Positions 12,801-24,800 of a DNA stretch of 37,023 nucleotides are shown piece after piece. The stretch's first letter is position 1; every line of letters starts with the position of its first letter. Made by a program: the position numbers and the translations under genes. Location of the stretch: positions 7,009 to 44,031 of the forward strand of contig JAKCWW010003995.1 of assembly GCA_026260175.1 (NCBI GenBank), written 5' to 3'. The DNA is from Reticulitermes lucifugus. Lineage: Eukaryota > Arthropoda > Insecta > Blattodea > Rhinotermitidae. The notes beneath the pieces were generated by a model. That model was not told the DNA's origin. It did no database searches and worked only from the letters and a program-made list of their open reading frames with translations.

Positions 12801-15800
12801 GGATCTGACACAGGGATCATGGTGACATTCCCTCCAGGTTGTGTCATCATCATAACCTGCTCCCCTGGTTGCAGGGTGGTGCCACTTGGTGTTACAGTGG
12901 AAGTCGGTAAAATGGATGTAAGGAATGAAACGGTTGAAATTGTTAGGGGAAAGGAACTGGGCAATACAGTAGCAACAGATTCTTGAATTGTTGGAGTAGA
13001 GGAACTAACAAGTGACTGAGCCCCAATCACATCCTGGGGGAACAGTACTGTTTCAGCTCCTGTATTTACAACTGTACTCTGGACTTGGCTAATTGATAAA
13101 ACACTACTTAGAGAAGGAGTTGCTTTGGTATGACCTCCCATTTCTATAGCTAGTGTCCGCGATGTACTAGAGCTGTCTATCTGATCTTCTTCATCAAAGA
13201 AAATTATGGTTGAACCTTTGATAATATTGTTGATATTATTGCTTGCTTCGTCCATAGAGGATGAGATTTCATGAAGAAGTGACGGAGTGACTTCAGTTTC
13301 TACTACTGAAGTAGGTCGCAAATCATGATTCATGGCTGTAATCCTCAATTCCTGCCCACCTGATAGTGTAGCTGTGGCAACTATTGAAGGGCTTGATAAA
13401 GAATTTGCTTGGATTGAACTGTGTAATAAGTCTAAATACTCAGGATCCAGAAGGCTGTTGTCTACAGATTCGGTGACAATGTTTTGAACAATTTTTGTTC
13501 TTGAACTAACAACAGTTGATGTATGGTCACCCCCACCATCCTGTAGCAGAGTTGTGAAATATGTAAAGGTAGTTAAATATGTCTTTGTTGCGTATAAGTG
13601 AAGTGACTGTTTCTGCAAATCAGTTTCTTCAGTTTTCGTAGAAGTTGGTGTAATCTTAATTTCATCTAGACTTCTAGTTGGAATCAAGCTTGGTGGCATT
13701 GTACGTTTTGGTGATACATAAAATTTTTCAGTTACTACATCCGAAGATGTTGCTATGTTTGTACGTACAACAGTACTACTACCTTCAAGGAATGTACTAA
13801 AATAAGTGTACGTCACAAAGTACGTCTTCACTACGTTTGTTATAGAACCTTGCTGGCCTGATGGTCGTGATGCTGTAGGGCTGCTCTCTGATGGACCTTT
13901 CAGTTCAGTTGCTTCCTTATCAGATTCCGTAATGACAATCTGTGTTAAGATATCTTTAGTGCTCACCACCTTCACGTCAGCACCATCTGTCAGTGTCTTG
14001 GTGAATGCTACCGTACTCAGATATGTGTTAGTGTCCGGTGTGGATTGTCTTGATGGCTTCAACTGAGGTAAGTAGTCATGTGGTGCTGTCAGTGTGTTGG
14101 CAACAGTGTGATGTGAGGTAACAACCAGAGGAACATCACCATCAATCAGAGTGTTGAGATATGTGTAAGTAGTATGAAACACACCCGTGAAAAGGGATGG
14201 ACTTGCTGAAAGGGTTATTCCAATTGTGGGTGTTTGAGTTTTTATGTTGCTGCCTGTCCGTTCCTCTGTAACAACATTGGACACTATCTCCTCACTACTT
14301 GAAACAGTTGTTATGCCATTTTGCAGAAATGTTGTGAAGTATGTGTAGGTAGTTACATAGGTTTTTGTTACAAAAACATTCTGTTGTAGTGATGAGGACA
14401 ATTGGGCTTCAATCTGCAGAAAGAGAAAAAATCACATAATAAGCAATGATACACACACAGTGAATTTAGCTTTCTGCTTTAACACATGCCAAAAAAAAAA
14501 ATTATTTTGGTATGAAAGCTCATTAAATACAAAAATTGTACTATGTTTATACTTAAACTTGGATTTACTTTTCGTAGGTACAATAACATGATTTAAGTTT
14601 CCTTCAATAACACAGGAACAAGGTGTGAGCTGGTGAACTGGATTCAATTGGCTCAGGCTTCTTAAAACACACTATTGAACTTTCCAATTCCTTAATGAGA
14701 GGCAAATTCCTGACTAGATGTGTGACAGTTAGCTTCTCAGGAATACGTGCTTTAAAGAGTTAGTTGTTTTGTATGAGTTATTTTGCCTATTTAGAATTTT
14801 ATTATGCCTGTATGTTTGTACTTCACTGGAATTCGTTCCTTCAGGCAAGGTTTACTAGGAAATTTATATGACTATTGCAGTTTCTGAACTGTGAAAAAGA
14901 AATGATGGTTATATATTTCACTGATTATGACACAGTGATTAGAATTTTTAGAATTATGTTTCACATCAACTGTATATACAGTAGGTTTTACTTGGTTGAA
15001 CTGTGTAATGGTATGTGAAATACAAAATTTTAAAACATTTATGATTCTGGAAATTTATGCAAAATATAATCAGTTATAACTCATATCATGTTAATGGGTA
15101 TGACAACCGTTAGTCAATAGTTTGATCATAATTACACGAGGTCAAGGTAAATTAATGGTGGGAAAGAAGCAAAGTATGTAATAATTTACATTCAGTATTA
15201 ACAGAGTGAGGGGATTAAGGGAATGTGTTTTGAATCATATTAATGTTCTTTTAAATATATAAAAGTGCCAAAGGGACTTCATACTGCCTGACTTGCATGA
15301 GACTATGACACTGTGCTCAAGATAACAGTGATTATCAACATTCAAATGGCAGTCTCAAAAAGATCTCTTAAACATTCCAAAGGATATAGGGTATCATACT
15401 CACAATAACGAATTCCTTGTACAGTGATATTCTATACACATAACTTCAATCATGAAAATCCTTATATTGGCAGTATACAAATCTTCCATCTTAGTTTCAT
15501 TATATGCATTGGACAATGGTGCAAGAAAAAGGTGCTGGAGGGGGGGAACTTGACAACCTGCCCTGAACATGTGTGCAGCCAATGGAAGTAATGCTGTGCA
15601 TATTCTTAACCTCAGCACTAGATGGAAGTAAGTGTTTAGTTTCATGCTCTGACTACTTTTTCCCTGGGGACAAAGTCCATGGTACACATTGTTTATAAAA
15701 TAAATAAGCCTCAGAGCCAGGGTGTAGGTAGCAGTGATAAAAATATCCCTGCTAGGAATTAAACTGCAGTCATTGAACCTGTAGCCTGTCACTTACATGA

Positions 15801-18800
15801 AACATATTTAATGTTAAGATTGTTTACTTACCTGAGAACTCTCATGTGGTAGGAAGAGAACCATGTGATCTGTGAGTGTGCTGGGTGCCAATGTGATTGG
15901 CCGAGATATGGAGCTGGATAGTACACGCAGAACTTCAGGCTCCCCTGGCAGAGTGCTTCTATCACCAGCAACAATTACTTCCACACCATTACTCATCACC
16001 TTGGTGGCCAGATTGTATCGAGCCTCTCCAACACCATTCATGTTCAGTCCACGCCCGTTGACTGGTAGCTCTGCAGGGAACATTCAAGGATTCACCAAAT
16101 GAAGGTGTTACCTAAACTATATCTTACATTGCAACTAGCTTTTTGTGTAAATCATTAATATACATATTTCCACGTGAGAGACAATCTCTGTATTCTCTAG
16201 GTTTTCCATGCCATTTCTAGTGCAAACATCACACAGACTTAACAGAGTTTGTGAACAGATATAATTGTGTGAGCCACCTCAACAAATAGCTTTAATTATG
16301 TATGTTTTTCTTGACACATATTTTTGTGGCTTTTCTCTGACATCTAGGCAAATCTGTGAGTCATTGTGCCTGTATGTCTGTGTATTAGGTGCAGGGGAAG
16401 TATTTATCTCACTATTACAGGGGCAAACATTTTTACTTTTTTTGCACAACGTTTGTATGGACAGAACATTGTAATTAATGCAAACCTTTACATGAACTTT
16501 CAATAAAATTAATGCTCATAGAGCACTATATTATGATACTACTTTTCTTCGTGGTTAGGATCTGTTTTATATTTCATGGGCATTAAAATGTAAGTTGTGC
16601 TAGCTTCCTCCATTGAAAGTTTATTAAAAATTCAGATAATAAGGCTAATAATGACATCAAGAGATCAACAGTACCAGTGTCAATGATAACAAAAATAGCA
16701 ATGATGATAATGATGATTATGATGGTGGTGGTGATGGTGGCGGTTGTAGCGATGACAATGGCAGGGATGACATATCATTTTATGAAAAAATTTTCAATAT
16801 GTAGTATGAAGCCTTATGCCCATAGGTTTCCAAAGAGGAATTGAGGATTTAAGAAGAAGTGATGTAGTCTAAATTGTTTCTCCTTCCCTTCGTAAATTAT
16901 TACGACATAAATACAAAATTCTCTCCTAGCCATACAGATTGATTGATTGAATCAGTGATTTATTTATTTATCCATTAATTAATTAATTAATTCTTTGTTT
17001 TTATGTTTCTTACTGTACTTCTTCCTTACATTCTGTCATTCATTCACTCATTTATTCATTCTTTTTTCTTTTCTTTTTCCTCTTTTTTATGTTATTATCA
17101 GTGACAGTCAGCTGTTTTTCCTGTCTATAGAGTAGACATACTATACATGTTAGTGATGTTGGTGTTAATTACAGAACTTGTAGAGAAAGAACCAAGATTT
17201 TTGAGAACTTAATGAATATTTTTATGTGGTTACTTTAATTACACTCATTTCTTGGAAGTCAGTGTGGGCATGGTTTCAGTACTGTTATCTATAGATGAAG
17301 GTGGTGCAAATCAAGATGACTGCACTAAGGTGTGTGAAGGTAAGAAACAAAATTCAGAATGTTTGTTACAAGCACACGTTCAGAAGTCAGAAGTTGCAGA
17401 GCATATCAATGGCATAATTTATTTGTTACACGGAGGAAATCTGAAAAACCACGAGGAAACTATACAGGTTATGTGAACATTTAGTTTTATTTCTAAGCAT
17501 TTCTGATACAAGTCTGATGCTTGATGTTTAAGTATGAATATTTTGGTTATTAGGGCATGAAATGAAGCAACTGTGCCAGTCTTGAATGTTGTGAGATGTT
17601 GAACATAATATTATTCTTTACCTTTGAGGTTATAGAAACTTTAAAGTCATTGCTCATAAAAATGTCTAAAACACAGTACTGCAGTTACACTGAAGACCCA
17701 TGCTTCATGAATTAGTCAGTGTAGGTAAATGATGTGACATATATTGCACAAGAAAAGACTGGAATGACTGTGAACAATTCAGTTCTAACTGCTGTGTACT
17801 GTTTTCCTCCCGAGGCTAGTCACAACAGATTTCTGTTCTTTAATTTCACTGAATCAAACTCAGCTATTGATTCTGCAGTATGTAGTAATGCAGCATGTAA
17901 GTGCACCTTGAACCTAAAATCTCAGGACATGGGCAAATAAGTATGAGAGGCCTTTAATTAGTTCTGTAATAGTATCCACAGACTTGGTATGTTGGTGGTT
18001 TAATTCTGCAGCTCAGAGTGTTATAGGGATTATTTTAATTCCATTCTTTGTTGCAAGTATTTTAACTTATTCATATTTGCAATACTGACAGTGGTGACAT
18101 AGGGAAGTCTCACATCAGTGGTAGTTTTGAAGAAATCTATTTGTTAGAGTGTTCCATGTCTTCCTTCCACCTCTACTTGTATGAAACTATTCTACTTTAT
18201 TCAGTTTCAGGTCACATTATACACTTTGTAAACAATCTGGGAACAATTCCACAGTGTGAGCACCACATACGTGACCCTCTGTATCATGCGAATACATATA
18301 CATGACACACATTTCTTGTATATTCTTACTATATGCAATACAAACATAACGTAATTTAAATCATCTAACCCAGTTAGAACTGCTATAAAATTTGGTTTAT
18401 TGTAAAAATTTAAAAATATATCCAAATACTGAGAGCTGTAATAGTTTGCAAAGAAAGTTATTGATGTTTGTCAATAAATATCAGAACCCTGTAAAAACAA
18501 TATCCCAGCAAAACAGGCATAGGTAACTGATCCCCATATTGTAAAGATATGCCCATGATTATTTTAAAGTTTTAATCTCTGTAACTTTATATAAAATGAT
18601 ACAACTCTTAAGACAAAAAATACAATGTGAAACTAGAAATAAAATATACACTGATAGACACAAATGTACATAATCATAACTGACAGACTTTATGAACTTT
18701 ACATGTCAGAAGTCTGCAATCATGTTTAGATGAACAGACACAGAAAGGAATATAGACTACAGAAGTATGGGGACAGAAACTACAGGTAGAAGCAAAGGCA

Positions 18801-21800
18801 GGAATTTTAACAAACAAGGGTGAAGAATATGTAAGAAATTGATCTATGAATATCACAGATATGACATGAACGATGAGTACAAAAGATGGGTGATGAGAAC
18901 AGAGAAAGTGAAGAGGAGAAGGACTCACCTGTGGCTAGCACGGGCAGTGTCTTTGTTACAACGATGGTTGTTACGTGAGGTTTCACCTCTGTGGTGGATG
19001 TGACCACTTGCTCCTGACCAGCCACTCGAGTCACAATATATGTGTATGTTCTCAGTCTTGTTGATGTAACTGTCTCCATCACAACTGTTGAACTGATGTC
19101 TGGTGCAAGTGTTGGGGAACTGGCTGTGGTTACTAGGACTGCTGTTACTGATAATGAAATGGGCAAGCTCTCAGAAGAAGATTCAGAATTTGTGTGCATC
19201 TTTAAAGAACTGTCATCAAAAAGGATGTTTGAAGGAGAATGTGACAGACTATAAGAAGGATTGTCCTCAAAGTTTGACAATGTTGCTACAGTAAAAGCAT
19301 TGGTTGTTGGTGTTGTAAACAGATGTATATGGGTTTTTGAACTGCGTCCAAATGTTCTGGAAGAGGTTGAGGGGCGCCTACTTCTGTAGGAAGACCTGTT
19401 ATTACCACTACTGCTGTGGATATTGTGACTGCCAACTGTAGATGATGGTGTCAAAATGGATGTACGGCGTCTGCCTGGGAAAGTTGTCTTTGTACGTCCA
19501 GGTCGTCTGGTAATGCTGAAGCGTGTTGGACGGATAAACCGTGGACCATCAAATAAGTTTTCTCCTGTTAATGAAATTAAGCTGTCTTTGGTTGTGTTTG
19601 TTGATGCAGTTGTAATTTCATCTTCAGCCATTGTGTTTCTGTTGTCATATTTTTGATAATACTTTGTCTCTTTTTCATGACCATCTTTCTCTTTCACTGA
19701 TATGTGTTTATTGTTTTCTTCTACACCTATATCTGCTTCTGTGCTTGTAGATTCGTAATCATTTTCTGGTTTATGTACAGAAGTTAAATTTAGTGGTTTA
19801 ATTGTCTCATGATCAGTGAGAGTGACCAGTGAAATCTTCAATGATGATATTTCAAGTGGTAAGTTTTGTGTTGACACTTCAAAGGTTGGTGTCTCATACT
19901 CAAGATTGTGAGTTGGCACATAAAATGATGATTCAATTTGTGGGGTTGGAATAGTTATAAGTTTGGATGTAGATGCCTCAGTAACTGAAAGACTGCTAGA
20001 AGGAGTTGAATCCTGCTCTTCATCATTTGCTTCTGTTGAAATTAAAGCATCACTGTCTTGTTCAGTCATTGATTTCTCCAGCTCTGCTTCTGTTTTAAAT
20101 GGAATGGTGGTTTCTTTATCATAACTGTGCTTCTTGCTCTCTTCTACAGATGTTGTACCATCATGGACTCCTTGATTAATTTCTCCACTCATGAACACCT
20201 GTGAAACTTTAACCATGTTCTCTGTGTCAGTAGTCAGTCCTTTATCTCTGTTCAGCACAGTATACTTATATGAGTATATTGTAGACATAGAGTCAGGGAT
20301 GACATATGTTGGCTCAATGTCTATTTCAAACTTTGGAACAGGCCTCTTTTTTGTTATCACAATGCGACGCCTCTGACTTGGTGTCACAACAACAGGCCGT
20401 TTTTTTGTAACCACAACACGCCTGCGACTTGGTGTTGTCTCTGTGATGATTTTGTCTCCTCTTACAGTAGTTGGAACCAGGTACAGATCTCGCTCATCAA
20501 CAGCTGTATTACTACTACTGAAAAATGGAATTTCTTTTGTTCGGTATGTTGTGATGACAAGACCATCTTCAACCGTGTCTGAGGTATTGTTAGCAGGTAC
20601 AAATCTTGATATGAAAGTGTCCTCAAGGACATAATCAACTGTGGAATGTTCTGGTTTCTTACGGCGTGTTACCACTACTCTTCTTCGTTGGTGATCATTT
20701 GTATCTTCATTAGAACTTAAATTTGCTGGTCCATGTCCACGTATTATCTTTACCATCCTTGAGCCATATTCAGGTTTTGGAGGAACTTTTCCTTGTCCAT
20801 GTTTGTTAATATATTCTGCACTAACATCCATATCAGGAATTGTGACTGTATGTTGTGCTTCTGACAATGTTAAAATTTCTCCTGTGTTCACATTTTTATC
20901 TTCATCTAGTTTCTTTCTATTTATGGGTACTTTAATTCTGACCTTTCTCCTTTGATGAGATGTTGTTTTTGGCAGTACATCACCATCATCTGTTTCTCCC
21001 AAACTGACATCAGTATTTCTTTTCTTCCTCAAGGCTTCTGTATGTTTAATAACTGTTGTGTGTGTGCTGTTCCTAGGTTTAGGTTGTAACTGAATATTTC
21101 TTTTGCTTGTGTTCTCTTTCTTGTTGTCTGACATGATAAGCATGCCCCTGTTTTCTTGATTCCTGACCTTCCGCTTGAGTGGGGCAAACTCAGCGGGGCC
21201 ATTGGATAAAAAATGACCGGCAGAAGAGCTAGAGTTGAAAGAAGAGGCAATGATTTTCTTCATAGATGCTTTCTTCTTGTTTTCTGTTGAGAAGGGTGTT
21301 GAATTTTCAGTTGAGGAAGATTTTAATACATGAAGTTCACTGGATGGTGATGTGTTAACAATGACTGATGAGACATAACTGCTGACATCACCAACAATAC
21401 TTTCCAGACTCTGTGTCTCAGTTTCACTGGCTTGACCAGATACCTCATTCATTGCAGACATGACATAATGATCTAGGTAACCATTGTCATCAGAAGTAGG
21501 AAAAGAACCTCCAATTTCAGGCACTTGTGATGCTTTCACAGTGAATATTTCAGGTGCAACAAATTCCACTTCACGCTTCTTAATAGCAGCAGAACTCTCA
21601 TCACCAAGGGTTACTGTTGAGATGACAGTACTGAATTCACCAGGGCGCCGTCCAGAAACATATAAGGTTACAACACTTGTTTCTGCTGGTATTGGAGGTG
21701 GATCAGGAGGTTTCTTATCTGTTCTTGTTTTCTTTCTTGAAGTCTTGAATATACGGTCTCTTCCAGTATCTTCTTCCTTAACATTCTGCACAGCATCGTC

Positions 21801-24800
21801 ATCAAGAATTCCTTTTTCAGAATCTCTAGCAAGCCTGTCTGCATCGTCAGGCGGTCTCTGCCGACGTCTGGATGGAAGTTCAGGGGCTATATCTTCTAGT
21901 GAAATGTCATGGATTGGCTTCGATTCCTGTTGATTTATTTGCTGCTGAAGACCGGCTAGGAGAGGATTTGATGTAATTGGCTGTTGCTGGGTTTGTCCAC
22001 CTAACAACTGTGCCTGAAGCAATGCCGGAAGTAGCAAAGAATTAAGTTGGTTACTTCCAGCATTCAAAGCAGCAGTTGGTGTAACAACAATAGTGTCTGT
22101 AATAAATTCTGTTGCAGTAATTACCTCAGTTGAGCTGTCCACGATAGTGGTAAAGATCTCTTTTCCTCGGAAGGTCAGTGGAATAACTGTAGACATTCCC
22201 TTAGTAACTGTGGTAACATAAGTAGTTTGCCTCGTCTTGAATTCTGTTGTAGGGCTTGGTGGTGGCCCAGGATTGTTGAGAGCAAGTAGAGGATTTAAGT
22301 TTGGTTGTAAACCAAGGTTACCCAATAAAAGCTGAGACAATAAAATATTTGCCAGTGGTGCATTAGGTGATATTTGTGGTTGTAGGGTGTTAACTACCTG
22401 TTCAACATCGTAAACAGTGCTTGGTACAATATGGGAAAAAGATGTTTTATGTCCTCTAATTATTGTTGGTGTAAATATCACACTAGTGGTTGGCGTTTCA
22501 TGTATTACAAACTGTGTAATCTCAGTGACTCCACCTGGTAAAGTTCCGGTAACTTCACTTGTCAGATACAACACTGTATTGCCGTCCTTAGCTGTTGACA
22601 CCGTGTATTGATGTGGTCCTAACACCTCCGTGCTGGCACTAGCAGTAATCACGTTACGATATTCTGTGATGCGTCCATTCACGACAGGGATTGTGACTTC
22701 AGTGGGGATGCGATGGGTCACTGTTATACTTCCATCAAAACTTGATTGAGAGTACGTGTATGTATCATAGTCGGACGTCTCTCCCCGGTATCGGGTTCGA
22801 GTCGATCCTCTTCTATTCGTGTTGGGGTTACGGCGGGAGGCGGACCTTGAATATGTCGTGGCTTCAGACTGGCGGTTGTTGGATTGAGTTCTAAGCCTCG
22901 GCGGCTTGGGTCTCTGTGCTGTTGCCGTCGGTTCAGGCGGTTTATTGTTCGTTGTTCGTCTTCGTGGTGGAGCTGTTGTAGGACGCCTAAAGTTTGCGCG
23001 ATTATTTGTAGAAGTATCTTCCTTTCTAAGTGTAAATTGAGACCTACCCATATTTGAAGATGCTGATGTAGGTCTCACTCTAGGTTGTGTCGATGCAGAA
23101 GTTCGTGGTCGAGGTGTAAACCTCCCGGGATTTGACGACTTAGATTTAATGGTGTCCTGAACAACCTCCGGGTCTTCAACGGATTCCTGTGGGCTTCGTG
23201 TTGATAATCCAGGGCGCCGATACCGAGGAGTGAAACTTCGCGTAGAACCAGTGCCACTTTTAGTGCCATACTCTGCTTGTCTCTTTGTGCGTGTTTTGCG
23301 ATTGAAGCCTACAAATGGACGGATGTGAACGGGATTATATGCTTTGTCGCTTCGTCTATTGGGCGACGTGTTTGGTTTTTCTTTTGACTCACTAGTTTCA
23401 GATCCATCGTACTCATTATCACCAATGTCCCCATCGTCCTCTTTTTCCCCTCTGATTTCTTCGTGTTCATCCTCTTCTTCGCCTTCATTCTCACCTTCCT
23501 TTTTCTTTTCTTCCTCTTCATCTTTTTCTGGTTTCTTTAGCAATCCTCTAGGAGGGAACAGACTATTTGCAGGCCTCTGTCTGTTAGTCACGGGGTTGTA
23601 CCTATTATTCGTAGGAGGTCTGGTACTAGCAGATCCTCTTTCACTTGCTGGTCTTCGTAACAACGGACTTCGTCTCGAAGACTGTGTTGTAGTTGGTTTC
23701 GGAGTGGTGCTTGTTGTTTGTGGAGTTCTCAATGTAGGTGGCCGCCTAAATCTTAATAGAGGATTACTGCTTCGACGGGATGATTCCGTAGTAGTTGATA
23801 TTGGTTGTGTTGGTGGATCCTGTTCATCGTCAGTGAAGTGTGGCGTCTCATCAGTTATGATGGTAGTGAGATCATCTTCGGGTTCCAATGTTTCGTCTGT
23901 GGAGGGCGTGGTAAATGTTGTACTACCAATTCTTCCGAGAATCGACGAATGAGTGGGTCGAATACGGAAGCGAGAGCTACTTGCCACCTGATGGGATCCA
24001 GTCGTGGAACCTCTTAATGGGTAATCCGAGGATACTGCACTTCTACTTGAGGAACTTCTGTAAAATCCCCCTCTTCTGGACGTTCCGACCTGACCAGGTG
24101 TCGATGTAGCATATAGGCGAGATGCTCCTACAGAACTGCGCCCTCGACCAGTGTAGTGAGTGGAAAACGAAGAAGTAGTACCTCCAGTGGTTCCCCGTGT
24201 GCGGGAAGTTCTCCTAGCGCCTGTTGTCCCAGAAGGTGTTGCTCTGATGTCACTGTAGTTTGTCTTGTACAAACCAGAAGAACTTCCGCGTCTGTTATTG
24301 TTGAACCTACCCTTTCCATTGCCGTTTGTTTCCGTTTTTGCAGCTGGTGTTGCTGTTATAGTAGGCGTAACTGTTGCTCTCGTAATTGTTGTAGCACTGC
24401 TGCCTATAGCCGTCTTTCTCTTAGGGTTAAAGGTTGGCCTATTTCTTGAAGCGAATGGTCTGATTTGAGGCGTGAATGTCCGCTTTCTTGTTGAAAATGT
24501 CAACCTTGATTTCTTGCGATTTTTACTAACATCTTCATCGCCTTCGGTATCTTCTCCGTTATCTCCATCGTCTTCCGTTTCGCTTTCTGTATTGCCGCTT
24601 CCTTCATTGAGCGAACTCTCTATAACAGCCGGCGTGGGTGACGTAGTTGAGGACAGTGTTGGTGTTACAGAGACATACGGGCTCAGAGTTGCTGTAGCTG
24701 CTATTTCGTTGACCCTGGAACCTGGGACAGAGGTGGGCGTAACAGCTACTTTGAAACTTGAAGTGCTTTCAATGATCTGCGCATATCGCCCATCGATCAC

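Noticed and set aside
17252..17940. Two short plus-strand frames in the 2.9-kb intron
   Set aside because: No homology that I recognise, AT-rich random-looking composition, no start or splice context.
23344..23952. 202-codon plus-strand frame rich in Ser and Phe
   Set aside because: Antisense shadow of the Glu/Arg-rich part of the 10.8-kb exon, where sense constraint removes stops on the other strand.
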